Positions 41,947 to 52,797 of a stretch of DNA of 64,000 nucleotides are shown in pieces (the stretch's first letter is position 1; each line of letters opens with the position of its first letter). Under the pieces are notes generated by a model. The model was not told where the DNA came from, searched no databases, and saw nothing but the letters and a program-made list of their open reading frames with translations. This DNA comes from Chelonobacter sp050613185. GTDB lineage: Bacteria; Pseudomonadota; Gammaproteobacteria; Enterobacterales; Pasteurellaceae. The stretch is from NCBI RefSeq assembly GCF_050613185.1, contig NZ_CP192511.1, forward strand, positions 1,054,001-1,118,000, in the 5' to 3' direction. The position numbers and the translations under genes were made by a program.

Positions 41947-44900
41947 ATGAACAAGCATCTTTACCGCCTGATTTTCAGCAAAAGCCAACAACGTGTGGTT
42001 GTGGTGTCTGAAATAGCCACCCGCGAGGGCAAAGCCAAAGGCGAGGGCGGACAGATGGTTGCGGAGGAGGCGGGCCGTTTTACTTTTTTAACCCAAGGCT
42101 GGCGGCTAAGTGCGGTCAATCTCAGTTTATTTACCGTGTTGGGCTTTTTGTTGGTGAGCAATGTCTCCGCCAATGAACTGCAAATTCGCGCCGACCAAAG
42201 CGCACCGAAAAACCAGCAGGCGATTATATTGCAAACGGCGAACGGTTTGCCGCAGGTGAATATCCAAACCCCGAATGACAAAGGCTTGTCGCATAATAAA
42301 TACCAACAGTTCGATGTCGATACCCAAGGCGCGATTCTGAACAACAGCCGCACCGAAGTGCAAACCGAACAAGGCGGGTGGGTGCAGGGCAATCCCTATC
42401 TGGCACGCAGCGAAGCCAAGGTGATTCTGAATGAAGTCAATTCCAACAACCCGAGCCAACTGAAAGGTTATGTCGAAGTCGCCGGCAAGCGTGCCGAGGT
42501 GATTATCGCCAACCCGTCCGGCATTCATTGCGAAGGCTGCGGCACGATTAACGCCGGCCGCACCGCCTTGACCACCGGCAAGGTGGAACTGGAAAACGGG
42601 ATGGTGAAAGGCTATCAAGTCGAGCAAGGCAAAGTCACCGTTTCCGGGCGCGGCATGGACACCAGCCGTTCCGATTACACCGATATTATTGCGCGAGAAA
42701 CCGAAATCAATGCGGGCATTTGGGCGAAAGAACTGAAAGTCACCACCGGCATAAACAAGGTCTCGGCGGACAATCAATCGGTGCAAGTCATTCATAAAAG
42801 CAAACAAAACGACACGGAACAGCCGGCACAAACCGTGCGCTATGCGGTGGACGTATCGGAATTGGGCGGGATGTATGCCGGCAAAATCCACTTGGTCGGC
42901 ACCGAAGAGGGCTTGGGCGTGCGCAATGCCGGGCATATCGGCGCGACCCAAGGCCATGTGCGGATTGATTCGCAGGGGCAGATTGTCAATAGCGGCTTTG
43001 TCGGCGCACAGCAAGACGTCAAGCTGAGTGCAAAACATCAAATAGAAAACCGCGGCACGGTTTATACGCAACAAGGTGATGTGCAGCTGCAAAGCCAAAC
43101 CCAAGGTATCGACCAACGCGGCAGCGTGATTGCCAAAGGCGATTCACAAAGCAAGGGCAAAGTGCGGTTGCAGGCAAAAGGCAAGATAGCCCAGCAGGGC
43201 GAAACCTTCGCCGAAAGTGATATCACCTACCAAGCCAACCAGATTGAAGCTGGAAAATCCGCCGTGCTTGCCGCCGGCGTGCGCTTTGAACAAACCGAAA
43301 ACGGTGAACGCAAAACCCTGAATGCGGCAAGCGAAAGTGGTAAAAACCTGACCTTAACCGCCGAGCAACGTGCGGTGGCGCAGGGGCAGAATCTGGCGTC
43401 GGGGCAGATTAGCGTACAAGCCGAACAGATTGATTTAAATAATAGCCAAACCAGCGCCAACCGCCTACAGGTCGAAGCGCGCAGTGGTGCGATTACTGCG
43501 GACAACAGTATCATCCGCAGTGAAACCAGTGCTGAATTCCGCACCCCGACCGCACTTGTAACCCAGAACGCAAACTTAAATGCCGACTATTTTATTGTCG
43601 GTGCAGACAAAATCAATAACAGTGAAGGCAGTTGGATTCAGCGCAGCGTAGCCGATTTTCAATTATCACTCGGCGGGCAGTTAAATAATATCAAAGGAAA
43701 AATATCCACAGCCGGGAATATGAAGATAGAGACTACCGCTCTTAATAATCTGCAAGGAACACTGTTTGCAGGTCAAGATAGCGACATCTCCAGCCTTAAG
43801 CCGCTCAATAATCGGCAAGGGAATATTGTCAGTGAACAGCATCTATGGATAACCAGCGAGGCTATTGATAATGTCGGCGGTAATATAGGTTCCAAACAAA
43901 GTAATACTAATCTCGAGATTCGGACAAAGATTGATAATCGGCAAGGTGAAATCAGTGCCAGACGGCAATTATCGGTGACGGTACCGATATTAGATAATCA
44001 AGAAGGGACATTATTAAGTGGCAGTGATAGCGTATTGAATATTGATGCACTCAATAATCAACAAGGGTTTCTGGATGCGGGTGAAGATTTGCATATTATT
44101 GGACGAGTGCTAGATAATCGTCATCAATCACAAACCGGTTCGTTGATACAGGCTACACAAAAATTAACCTTGCAACTCGATACTCTGTTAAATCAAGGTA
44201 CAGTAACAGAGTCTTCAACAGAAGATGGAAAAATTACACAGGGTATTATCGCAGGGACAATTGAGCTTCAACTCAACAATGCAGAAAATCAAAAAGGCGG
44301 AATTTATGCGATCGATCATTTATCAATGACGGCGGCGGGTTATCTCAATAACCAAGAGGGTATTTTATCCTCCTTAAATACCGCTTCTTTACAGGGAAAT
44401 GAGGTGTCGATTAATAATCGTGCCGGTAAGATTCACGCGGTTAATTTATTGGAGATTGAGGCGACACAGCTGAGTGGTGATGGAGATATAAAGAGCCGTG
44501 GTGATCTTAATATTAGCTTAAAAGAAGACTTTACGGCTGATACGGCGATATATGCTAAAGGCAGTTTTAATTTTAAAACGGCGGGTCATGTGGTCAATAA
44601 CAGTGTGATGCAGGCTGGTCATCAGTTAGGATTGCATGCGCAGCAGATCGAAAACCGGGCTACTGGGCAAATGAGTGCCGGCGATGTGGAGCTCATCGCG
44701 GGTAAGCAGATTATTAATCGCGGGTTGATTAACAGTTTGCGCGATGATGGTTCCTCATTGACGTTGCTTAAAGCCGATCTTATTGACAACGTGGGTACCG
44801 GGCGGATTTATGGTGACAGCATTGCGTTGCAAGCCGAACAGTTAAAAAACCACGATGAGGTCGTGAATGGCAAACACGCCGGTGCTGTCATTGCCGCTAG

Positions 44901-47900
44901 AAAACGCTTAGATCTCGGGGTTGGAACGATTTATAACCAAAATGACACTTATGTGCCAAATATGAACGGCAGTGCCATGATCTACAGTGAGGGCGAGTTG
45001 TTATTCGGTCAAACATTAGATGAGCAAAATCATGCTACCGGTAAAACCGATCATCTTTATAATCAAAGTGCGGTGATTGAAAGTAACGGCGCAATGGGAT
45101 TAGCGATTCATCACATTGAAAATACCAATGCTTTTTATAGAACGGAAATGCAAACTGTCGGAGAACAAGTGCGCAACTGGCACTATATTGTCCCTAGAGA
45201 TTATGCCGAAAAAGATTTGAGAATTGCTTATAATCTTTTGCAGATGACATCAGGGGTGAGGGGAAAAAGCCAATTAATTTGGCGTCAGCAAGATACGGTG
45301 ATAAAACCGGAAAACGGTGATGTGCAATCCTTTATCTTGCCACAGGTCAATCAGTGCCAATCGATAGCAAATCAGTGTGATTTTGAGCCTCATTCCTATT
45401 ATTTCCCGACCGATCCGGCGTGGGGCTATTTTAATATCACGACTGAAGCAGATGATACGCTTACTCGCCATCTCGTTAATGCTAAAGCGCCGGTTGCCCC
45501 TATTGAACCGGTGAAGCCGGTTAAAAGGAGATCAGAGCGTCGTTACAAGCGGTTATTAGCCGAGTATGAGCAGAAAAAATTACAGTATGATATTGATTAT
45601 AGTGTTTATTTGAGTAATAAAGAAAAATTTGACCATGAGATTAAGCCTTATTATTTACAATGGGTTGAAAAAAATAAAGCGGCTTTTGAGTGGTTGTCCA
45701 GTGAGATAGAACAACATAATCAAAAATATGTTGCTGAAAAAAGAAAGGAATATAAAGACTACTATGATATCAAGGTTGATAAACAAATTATCAAAGAAGA
45801 TGTGGTGGTCTCCAGCCTGCCGGGGAAAATACTTTCCGGTGGCAATATGTTATTCAGCGGTAGCACATTTTTAAATGATAAAAGCCACGTGCTCGCCGGT
45901 GGTATCATGCGGGGCTTGACAGATAAGATTGAAAATAAAAATGAAGAGGGAACTCGTGTTACCGAAGATTACGGCAGCAAAATCTATAGTCGCGAAATCA
46001 AAAATGGTAAAACAGGTAGCGGTAGGACTAAATATAAACGGGATCCTATTCCAATCTCCAATGGCTTGTTAAAAACCGAAGCAACAACCATTCCGATTTA
46101 TCTCACCAAAGTAGAGCAAAAACAGGTGGTTTTGGACAAAGCGGTAGATATTTTCTCTTCGGATAGCACTCTACAGCCGAATTTATCGGTATTTACCCCC
46201 TTTACCATGGGAGAGGAAAAGCAATCCGTAGTTAAAACCTTAAACGATCATGTTCGTTTTATTGAGATAGACACTCACCTGCCGACTTCGGCGTTATATA
46301 AAGTCAATCCAAACACACAAAGCCATATCTTAGTGGAAACCGACCCGGCTTTTGCGCAGTATAAGCAATGGCTCAGCTCCGATTATATGCTCAATACGTT
46401 GCGTCACGATCCGAATCGCGCGCATAAACGCTTGGGGGATGGGTTCTATGAACAAAAGCTGATTAATGAACAAATCAACCAATTAACCGGATATCGTTAT
46501 TTAAGCGGCTATAAAGATAATGAAAGCCAGTATAAAGCGTTAATGGACAGCGGCATTACGTTTGCGAATAAGTTTAATTTAGCATTGGGTGTCAGTTTGA
46601 GCGAGGCGCAAGTTGTACAATTGACTTCTGATATAGTCTGGCTGGAAACTCAACAAGTACAATTGGATTCTGGTGAAACCGTATCCGTATTAGTGCCCAA
46701 AGTGTATGTGCTGGCGCGAAAAGGGGATGTTGACGGACGAGGTGCATTGTTGAGCGGTAATCGCGTTATGACCAACGGTGCCGAACTTGTTAATAGCGGC
46801 ACGATAGCCGGCAGAGAGTTGGTCAGCCTCAATCAGGAAAATATTAAAAATCTGGGCGGACGGATAAGCTCCCGCCTGACCGCACTTGATGCATCAACGC
46901 TAAGTAATATAGGCGGGCAAATTGATGCGGACAAGGTTTTACAGATTAAGGCGGATGGCGATATCCAGCATCAATCCACCGTACGGACTCGCGGTGTACG
47001 GCAGTCGGGATTTGAGCGCCGTGATACGGTGCTGGATCGTAAAGCTACTTTCTATGTGCGTGATCCTGACGGCAAATTAACACTTTCTGCTGATAATTTG
47101 CATGTGAGCGGAGCGGATATCACCAATCAAGGAGAGGGTATGACACTGCTTGATGTGAAAAATAATCTGCTTTTGGATACGGTTGAGGTTGGTTATCACG
47201 AAGCGTTGGGTGGAAATAGTGACGATCGCCGCAGAGAGGCAGTAACGGAGGCGGTGAACAGCCGCGTTAGTGGCGGTGGTGTAGTACAACTACAAGCGAA
47301 GAATCTGACCAGTGAAGGTGCACACTTATCAGCGCAAGACAAACTGAATGTGGTTGCAAATAATGATCTGATGATCGGTACCCGTGAATCTAATTTGGAC
47401 TTTGAGGAATATCACCACACTAAATATCGCAGCACGTTTAGTAAAGGTAGCAAAACAACGCATTCACAACAAACACATACCGAGCAAAGTGGTTCACAAT
47501 TACAAGGAAAAGAGATCAATCTTCGAGCAGGTAACCTGCATATTGTCGGCAGCAATCTGACGGCTGAAAACGATATTACTATCTTGGCTAAAGATAACAT
47601 TCAGATTGACGCATCAGAAAATCGGTATAACTCTCATTATGAGGAGAAAAATAAAAAATCCGGCTTTAGCGCTTCGCTGAAAAACGGTGTGGCGACGGTG
47701 GGGTATCAAAAAGCGCGGTCTTCAACGGATAGCACGGGGCAATCGACGGCGTTGAATGCCAGTTTGGTTCAAGCCACACAAGGCAACCTATTGATAAAAG
47801 GCGGTGAAAAAGTCGATATTGCCGCCTCCGCATTAGTGTCGGGCGGCGATATGACGGTGCGGGGCAGCGAGGTTAATTTCACGGCGATGACGGAAAACAG

Positions 47901-50900
47901 CGAGCGGTCTTTGCAACAAGAAAGCAAAATGCGCGGTATCGGTGTGCAGGTGATGTACAATCCGCTTGAAGTCGCCAAGCAGACTTACCAAGACAGTATG
48001 GGGGAACAATCACCGCAAGGCGGAAACGGTAAAAGCGTGGTTGGCACGGCAACGGCGCACGGCATAGCGGTTGCGGAAACCACCCTGCGGTTAATGAAGC
48101 CGGTGACGGACTTTTCCACCTCACAACGCCAATCGCAACAACAGCAAGGCAGCCAACAACGTGCCGTTGTCAGTGAACTCAATGCCGGCGGCAAGCTAAC
48201 GGTGACAGCGGACAAAGGCAGTATTTTCAGCGAAGGGGCGAACTTCAGCGCTGACGGTGATATGGCGTTCAGCGCGACAGACAATCTTATTTTTGATGTC
48301 GCACAGGATATTTTGCGCCAACGGGGCGAGAAACAGCAGCGCGGCGGCGGTTATGACGGCGCAACCATGCTGGGTGTGATTGACTACCGCAATCAACAAC
48401 AAGACAGCGGCGATATTAAACAAGCACAGGTGAGCCATCTTTCCAGCGGCGGCACGTTGACACTGGCAACCGAAAAAGGCGATATCCGGTTTATCGGCAG
48501 TGATGTTGTTGCCGTAGCCGATATTGACGCGACCGCAGGGCGTGACCTGATACTGACCACGACTGACGAATGGCAACAACAGGCTTCAAACCGCAGCGGC
48601 AAAGGGATAGGAAAAGCGGTTATCTCCGACACCGAACGCTTCGCCGGTTTTTATCGCAACAGCGAAAGTACAGAATCAAACGAACTGGCGAACAAGGGAA
48701 CCACCTTGGGCAGCTTGCAAGGCCGTGTCAATTTGAATGCCGGAGATGATTACCGCCAGACGGCAAGTGATGTGATAGCGAATAACGGACGGGTTGATAT
48801 TGTCGGCGACAGCCTCACGTTCAGCCAAGCGACTAATGTGCAGCAACAGCGCGAATCGAGCCGTGACAGCAAAATCGGCGCATTTGCCAAAGTCAGCTCG
48901 CCGTTGATTGACTTGGTACAACAGACCGAAGCCCTGGTGCGCAGCGACAAATCCAACGATCGTTTAAACGCGTTGCAAACCGCGGCACTGGCAGCCAAAG
49001 GCTACGGCACCTACCAGGGCTTATCGGACAAAGGTTATCTGATAAAAGGCGAAGTCGGCGTTGGCTTTAGCCAAGCGAAAAGCGACAGCGCCCGTTATAG
49101 CGAAAGTGCGGTCGGCAACCATCTCAATGGGGCAGAGGGTGTAAGTTTGACGGCACGCAGCGGCAATATTGATGCGACCTACACCACTCTCACCACCCGA
49201 GACAGTGAGGGCAAGCGCACGTCGGGCGGTACGGTTGAGTTTGACGCGGCAGGCAAGATTTTACTGAATGCGGGCGTGGAGGGTTATCGCCAACAAAGCA
49301 GCCAACGCAGCAGCGGCGCGCAAGTGGGCGTGGGTTATTCCGTCGGCGGACAAACGGGGGTCTACGCTTATGTTGAAGCCGGTTATAACCGCAGCAGTCA
49401 GCAGGGTGAAGGCATTTATCATCATAATAGTGTTGTGGATGCGGATAAGGTTATCGTCAAAAGCCAAGGCGATACGACGTTGAACGGGGCGGAGGTGCAC
49501 GCCAAACAGATTCAAACCCGGATTGGCGGCGACCTGACGATTAACAGTTTACAAGACGGGGAGCAGCAGCGAAGCAGCGGCAGCAGTGTCGGCGGACGGG
49601 TGCAGGTGTCGTTCGGTACGGCTTGGGAGGCGAGTGCCAACGCAAGCGCACAACAAGGCAGTGCCAATCGTCAACAGGTCAATCGTCAAAGCGGTCTGTT
49701 TGCCGAAGAGCACTATGATGTGGAGGCGAATAATGTTCACTTGAACGGCGGCGCCATCACGGGCAAGCAAACCGACAAAAACCGCCTTGTTACCAACAAA
49801 CTGACCTTCAACGACATTGAAAACCGTAGTGAGAGCAAGGCGGTGAGTGCGAGCATTGGGGTGAGCGCGAGTTCGGACTTGAACAAGGACGAAAACGGCA
49901 AGGTAATCAAAAACGACAAAGGCGAGCCGGAGCGAGTGACGGACGTCAGCCCGACGGGCGGCTTGCCGATGTACAGCCGCAGCAAGGATAGCAGCGTCAC
50001 CAAAGCGACCTTGAGCGAAGGCACCATTATCCTCGACAAAGACAGCCAACCAACCCAAACCACGGCGGCAGCGTTGGGGATTAACAGCGACAGCACAACA
50101 GGCAACGCGCAAACCGAAAAACCAAAAGACATCAACACAACACTTGCCACACAAAAAGCCATGCAAAGTGCGGTTGCGGACATCAGCGCAGGGGTAGCGA
50201 GCTTCAGCAAACAGCAACACACTGCCGCCCAAGCCGAACAGGCAGAAGCTCAAGCCAAGCTCGAACAAGCGGCAAAACGCGGCAATCCAGCGCAATATGA
50301 ACAAGCCAAAGCCGATTACGACGCAGCCAAAAGCCAAGCGGAGGCATGGGGAACGGGCGGTGACTACAGCCGCGCCTTAGATACCGCCAGCAAAGTTATC
50401 AGCCTCGCACTCGCCAACGGCAGCTCAACACAGCTATTGGCAACCGCACTTTCACCGGAAGCGAACAAACTTATCAAAGCGTCGACAACAGATAAAGAAG
50501 GCAACGTCGATAAAGCGGCGAACCTGCTCTTGCACGGCATCCTAAGTGCGGTCGAAGCGCAAGTAAATGGCGGCAGTGCGTTGGGTGGTGCAGCGGCAGG
50601 GATAGCGGGGGAAGCGGCGGCAGAGCTGTTGGCACAAACCCTCTACGGCAAAAAGGCGAGCGACCTGAACGAGCGCGAGAAACAGAACATCACCGCCCTC
50701 AGCAGCCTGACAGGGGCATTGGCGGCAGGGATGGCGAGCAACGCGACAAACGGCACGACGAACCTCGCTGATACGCTTGCTAATGCCGCGATTGGGCAGG
50801 CGACAGCGGAAAGTGCTGTGGAGAATAATGCGCTTTTAAATCGTCAGGGTGAAAGCTATCTGAGATCTGAAAAGGATAAAGCTCTAGTCGAATTGTTGAA

Positions 50901-51924
50901 AGAAAACGGTGTAAAATCTACAGAAGATTTTACAGAGGCGTATCTCGCTTGTATAACTGACAGTTGTCGCCAACAAATCGAAGTATTGAACAGTCAAGCG
51001 ACTTCTGAGGGGCTTGAAATCATTAAGCAATTGGCAGAAAACGAAATAATAAGTCGAAATGATTATACCGATATTATTTCAACTATTTTGCCAAAAATGG
51101 CGGAAGGCGCATTAGTTTCAGGTAGAGAAGTTGGAGCTGAAAGTCGCTTATATAAGAACGATGTATCAGAGGTTGTTGGTCATTATGCAGGCGGTGGTGA
51201 TAGTGATATTTATCGGATCTTTGATGAAAAGAGTTTAAGAGATTTAGGTTATGACGGAGCTGGATTAGATAACAAGTTAAAAGATATTGAACACTGGAGT
51301 AACGCTTGGGAAAGTGGAGTTGTAATTGGGCGTGGAGTAAATAATATCGGAAGCTCGGAGACTTCAAACTCTAAATTACCTATCATTGGTATTACTGAGG
51401 GTTATCATACTGAATCTGTAGCCGTTAATGGAAAAGTTATTTATCGTTCAGATGATAATTTTTATTCTAATATTAATGCTAAGGGGAAAACAAAAGCATA
51501 TATTAATGCCTCTGGGGACTTATTATCAGCAAATGTTGATGGAAATGTAACCATAACACAGCATGTTAGGGGAGCTAGCCCAATGAAAGAACAAAGCCAA
51601 TATATTTCTTTTTCAGGTAATAATAATGGGAAGAAATATGGGTATAATACAATTTCAGTTGCGCTAGATAATCTAAAGAATGATATTTCATCAGGTAAGT
51701 TAAAGGGAGTTGATATAATAGAAAATCAAGATGTTGTTTCTTACTTGAAAAATAAATCCTCAATAAAATTTGATTCGTACTCTAGAAATCCAACAAAAAA
51801 TACTAGATATGAATTTATTCGTGCAAGACGGGATTTAAATAATGTAATAAGAGATAATGAGGTTTTAATAACTCCAAAAGTGCCTAGTGAGTATATAAAT
51901 AAATCAAGGGGTGCTTATGAGTAA
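41947..51924 (+). CDS. cdiA: CdiA, contact-dependent growth inhibition effector
   Basis: A 3325-residue filamentous-haemagglutinin-type CDI protein. Layout: extended signal region MNKHLYRLIFSKSQQRVVVV, hydrophobic core about 58-72 (cut near NVSA), TPS domain about 78-330 with the NPSGIHCEGCGTI loop, FHA-1 repeats, a central region about 1050-1570 that is not repetitive and may bind the receptor, FHA-2 repeats with a Ser/Gln-rich region, then the pretoxin with SAVENN (V2958). The C-terminal toxin (from about 3130) is not assignable. It has HVRGASPMKEQSQYISFSG, perhaps an ADP-ribosyltransferase-like or nuclease domain. It is exported by CdiB and delivers the C-terminus into neighbours. An immunity gene overlaps the stop. 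Confidence 0.92.
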   Translation: MNKHLYRLIFSKSQQRVVVVSEIATREGKAKGEGGQMVAEEAGRFTFLTQGWRLSAVNLSLFTVLGFLLVSNVSANELQIRADQSAPKNQQAIILQTANGLPQVNIQTPNDKGLSHNKYQQFDVDTQGAILNNSRTEVQTEQGGWVQGNPYLARSEAKVILNEVNSNNPSQLKGYVEVAGKRAEVIIANPSGIHCEGCGTINAGRTALTTGKVELENGMVKGYQVEQGKVTVSGRGMDTSRSDYTDIIARETEINAGIWAKELKVTTGINKVSADNQSVQVIHKSKQNDTEQPAQTVRYAVDVSELGGMYAGKIHLVGTEEGLGVRNAGHIGATQGHVRIDSQGQIVNSGFVGAQQDVKLSAKHQIENRGTVYTQQGDVQLQSQTQGIDQRGSVIAKGDSQSKGKVRLQAKGKIAQQGETFAESDITYQANQIEAGKSAVLAAGVRFEQTENGERKTLNAASESGKNLTLTAEQRAVAQGQNLASGQISVQAEQIDLNNSQTSANRLQVEARSGAITADNSIIRSETSAEFRTPTALVTQNANLNADYFIVGADKINNSEGSWIQRSVADFQLSLGGQLNNIKGKISTAGNMKIETTALNNLQGTLFAGQDSDISSLKPLNNRQGNIVSEQHLWITSEAIDNVGGNIGSKQSNTNLEIRTKIDNRQGEISARRQLSVTVPILDNQEGTLLSGSDSVLNIDALNNQQGFLDAGEDLHIIGRVLDNRHQSQTGSLIQATQKLTLQLDTLLNQGTVTESSTEDGKITQGIIAGTIELQLNNAENQKGGIYAIDHLSMTAAGYLNNQEGILSSLNTASLQGNEVSINNRAGKIHAVNLLEIEATQLSGDGDIKSRGDLNISLKEDFTADTAIYAKGSFNFKTAGHVVNNSVMQAGHQLGLHAQQIENRATGQMSAGDVELIAGKQIINRGLINSLRDDGSSLTLLKADLIDNVGTGRIYGDSIALQAEQLKNHDEVVNGKHAGAVIAARKRLDLGVGTIYNQNDTYVPNMNGSAMIYSEGELLFGQTLDEQNHATGKTDHLYNQSAVIESNGAMGLAIHHIENTNAFYRTEMQTVGEQVRNWHYIVPRDYAEKDLRIAYNLLQMTSGVRGKSQLIWRQQDTVIKPENGDVQSFILPQVNQCQSIANQCDFEPHSYYFPTDPAWGYFNITTEADDTLTRHLVNAKAPVAPIEPVKPVKRRSERRYKRLLAEYEQKKLQYDIDYSVYLSNKEKFDHEIKPYYLQWVEKNKAAFEWLSSEIEQHNQKYVAEKRKEYKDYYDIKVDKQIIKEDVVVSSLPGKILSGGNMLFSGSTFLNDKSHVLAGGIMRGLTDKIENKNEEGTRVTEDYGSKIYSREIKNGKTGSGRTKYKRDPIPISNGLLKTEATTIPIYLTKVEQKQVVLDKAVDIFSSDSTLQPNLSVFTPFTMGEEKQSVVKTLNDHVRFIEIDTHLPTSALYKVNPNTQSHILVETDPAFAQYKQWLSSDYMLNTLRHDPNRAHKRLGDGFYEQKLINEQINQLTGYRYLSGYKDNESQYKALMDSGITFANKFNLALGVSLSEAQVVQLTSDIVWLETQQVQLDSGETVSVLVPKVYVLARKGDVDGRGALLSGNRVMTNGAELVNSGTIAGRELVSLNQENIKNLGGRISSRLTALDASTLSNIGGQIDADKVLQIKADGDIQHQSTVRTRGVRQSGFERRDTVLDRKATFYVRDPDGKLTLSADNLHVSGADITNQGEGMTLLDVKNNLLLDTVEVGYHEALGGNSDDRRREAVTEAVNSRVSGGGVVQLQAKNLTSEGAHLSAQDKLNVVANNDLMIGTRESNLDFEEYHHTKYRSTFSKGSKTTHSQQTHTEQSGSQLQGKEINLRAGNLHIVGSNLTAENDITILAKDNIQIDASENRYNSHYEEKNKKSGFSASLKNGVATVGYQKARSSTDSTGQSTALNASLVQATQGNLLIKGGEKVDIAASALVSGGDMTVRGSEVNFTAMTENSERSLQQESKMRGIGVQVMYNPLEVAKQTYQDSMGEQSPQGGNGKSVVGTATAHGIAVAETTLRLMKPVTDFSTSQRQSQQQQGSQQRAVVSELNAGGKLTVTADKGSIFSEGANFSADGDMAFSATDNLIFDVAQDILRQRGEKQQRGGGYDGATMLGVIDYRNQQQDSGDIKQAQVSHLSSGGTLTLATEKGDIRFIGSDVVAVADIDATAGRDLILTTTDEWQQQASNRSGKGIGKAVISDTERFAGFYRNSESTESNELANKGTTLGSLQGRVNLNAGDDYRQTASDVIANNGRVDIVGDSLTFSQATNVQQQRESSRDSKIGAFAKVSSPLIDLVQQTEALVRSDKSNDRLNALQTAALAAKGYGTYQGLSDKGYLIKGEVGVGFSQAKSDSARYSESAVGNHLNGAEGVSLTARSGNIDATYTTLTTRDSEGKRTSGGTVEFDAAGKILLNAGVEGYRQQSSQRSSGAQVGVGYSVGGQTGVYAYVEAGYNRSSQQGEGIYHHNSVVDADKVIVKSQGDTTLNGAEVHAKQIQTRIGGDLTINSLQDGEQQRSSGSSVGGRVQVSFGTAWEASANASAQQGSANRQQVNRQSGLFAEEHYDVEANNVHLNGGAITGKQTDKNRLVTNKLTFNDIENRSESKAVSASIGVSASSDLNKDENGKVIKNDKGEPERVTDVSPTGGLPMYSRSKDSSVTKATLSEGTIILDKDSQPTQTTAAALGINSDSTTGNAQTEKPKDINTTLATQKAMQSAVADISAGVASFSKQQHTAAQAEQAEAQAKLEQAAKRGNPAQYEQAKADYDAAKSQAEAWGTGGDYSRALDTASKVISLALANGSSTQLLATALSPEANKLIKASTTDKEGNVDKAANLLLHGILSAVEAQVNGGSALGGAAAGIAGEAAAELLAQTLYGKKASDLNEREKQNITALSSLTGALAAGMASNATNGTTNLADTLANAAIGQATAESAVENNALLNRQGESYLRSEKDKALVELLKENGVKSTEDFTEAYLACITDSCRQQIEVLNSQATSEGLEIIKQLAENEIISRNDYTDIISTILPKMAEGALVSGREVGAESRLYKNDVSEVVGHYAGGGDSDIYRIFDEKSLRDLGYDGAGLDNKLKDIEHWSNAWESGVVIGRGVNNIGSSETSNSKLPIIGITEGYHTESVAVNGKVIYRSDDNFYSNINAKGKTKAYINASGDLLSANVDGNVTITQHVRGASPMKEQSQYISFSGNNNGKKYGYNTISVALDNLKNDISSGKLKGVDIIENQDVVSYLKNKSSIKFDSYSRNPTKNTRYEFIRARRDLNNVIRDNEVLITPKVPSEYINKSRGAYE
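48945..50577 (+). repeat. CdiA 3' segment copied into each orphan cassette
   Basis: About 1.63 kb of the cdiA 3' part, starting at KSNDRLNALQ, recurs nearly unchanged at offsets of 3853 (from 52798), 7246 (from 56191) and 13667 bp (from 62612). The third copy departs from the others inside the segment (57439-57795) and rejoins it. The toxin parts that follow are different. These stretches allow homologous recombination between cassettes and cdiA. Confidence 0.9.
50584..51342 (+). repeat. 759-bp pretoxin repeat shared by cdiA and orphan cassette 4
   Basis: The stretch from GGTGGTGCAGCGG to GGAGTAAAT in cdiA has a near-identical, equal-length copy at 60343-61101. It encodes GKKASDLNEREKQN through SAVENN to VVIGRGVN. 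Downstream of it the two sequences differ entirely, giving different toxin domains. This is a ready substrate for exchanging one toxin for the other. Confidence 0.92.
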
Positions 51925-52603
51925 TTTAATATCATCTCTATATATCTCAAGAAATGGTATGGAAAAATTATCTGAATGGGAGATGATAGAATTAGATGAA
52001 AATGAATTTCCTTATGAAATCATACCTCTATTGGAAGATTATATTTTGAAATCCAATGGTGATCTTGATGAATTAATTTCAGCGGCTAATATTGCTTGCT
52101 CAAAGGGGAGTGATATAGCATTTAACTTTTTATTGAAATTCACTAAAAATTATTCTCAGGATTTAGCCTTGCGACCTCATAGGTTATATAATTATGATCA
52201 AACCATAGAAGATATAAGTCGTGCAGTTTTATATCATGCCTTTCATAATTTTGATAAAGGAGTTGAATTTGATAAAGATAAATATTACTTTTTTTCATTC
52301 GAAGCCTTTAGGATAGCTATAGAAATACCTATAGACCTATTTAGTGTTTTTAGTATGCTAAGAACAATTGAGCGAATACATCTAAAAAATAACTCTTTAT
52401 ATAATTATTTTTTGAAGATTTTAATGAAAGTGAAAAATATTATTTTTTTTTATAGGGCTGTAGATTGCTTTGCTTTTTATAAAAATATAGATCCATTTTT
52501 TACTAGGGAAATAAAGCGATACAATATAAAAAAAGAAGAATTTAAAATTGAGAATTACAAAGATATTTTAAAAAAAATATATACATACTATTACCTAAGA
52601 TAA
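51917..52603 (+). CDS. cdiI: CdiI immunity protein of the main CdiA (unassigned family)
   Basis: A 228-residue, lysine- and tyrosine-rich protein of unknown family, encoded with low GC. ATG 51917 (MSNLISSLYISRNGMEK) is preferred to the preceding GTG because AAGGGG lies 5-6 bp in front of it. It overlaps the end of cdiA, as is typical for toxin and immunity pairs. The overlap would let both be translated together. It is expected to bind and block the CdiA C-terminal toxin. I recognise no catalytic or known immunity motif. Confidence 0.8.
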   Translation: MSNLISSLYISRNGMEKLSEWEMIELDENEFPYEIIPLLEDYILKSNGDLDELISAANIACSKGSDIAFNFLLKFTKNYSQDLALRPHRLYNYDQTIEDISRAVLYHAFHNFDKGVEFDKDKYYFFSFEAFRIAIEIPIDLFSVFSMLRTIERIHLKNNSLYNYFLKILMKVKNIIFFYRAVDCFAFYKNIDPFFTREIKRYNIKKEEFKIENYKDILKKIYTYYYLR

Positions 52604-52624
52604 TTAGTAGATACAGATAAATCA

Positions 52625-52797
52625 ATGAACAAAAACACCTACCGCATAATCTTCAGCCAATCCCAACAACAATTTATTGTTGTTTCGGAGCTGGCAAAAT
52701 CAAAAACGTCTTCTGAACGTAGATGTGCGGTAGGTAACTTTGTACATTTTAGTGATGGCGTGTCTATTGATTACCAAGATCAACACGCCTCCAAAAA
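52625..52797 (+). repeat. 173-bp leader shared by orphan cassettes
   Basis: A leader encoding MNKNTYRIIFSQSQQQFIVV and about 40 further residues (ERRCAVGNFVHFSDGVSIDY) begins cassettes at 52625, 56018 and 62439, always 173 bp long before the cdiA-like repeat starts. It resembles the extended signal region of CdiA (MNKHLYRLIF) but has no hydrophobic core. An imperfect uptake signal in copies 1 and 2 (ATGTGCGGT) is perfect in copy 3 (62537). Confidence 0.88.

Noticed and set aside
42127..43116. Minus-strand open frame of 329 codons opposite the cdiA TPS region
   Set aside because: The plus-strand TPS domain is well conserved and the antisense frame has no recognisable domain.
49549..50337. Minus-strand open frame of 262 codons opposite cdiA, with copies at 53402, 56795 and 63216
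   Set aside because: It is the antisense of the conserved cdiA 3' segment and recurs only because that segment is copied. It has no ribosome site and no family features.
52665..52684. AACAACAAT/ATTGTTGTT palindrome in the cassette leaders as a recombination site
   Set aside because: It is explained by the codons of SQQQFIVV and leaves only a 2-nt loop; without other evidence it is coincidence.
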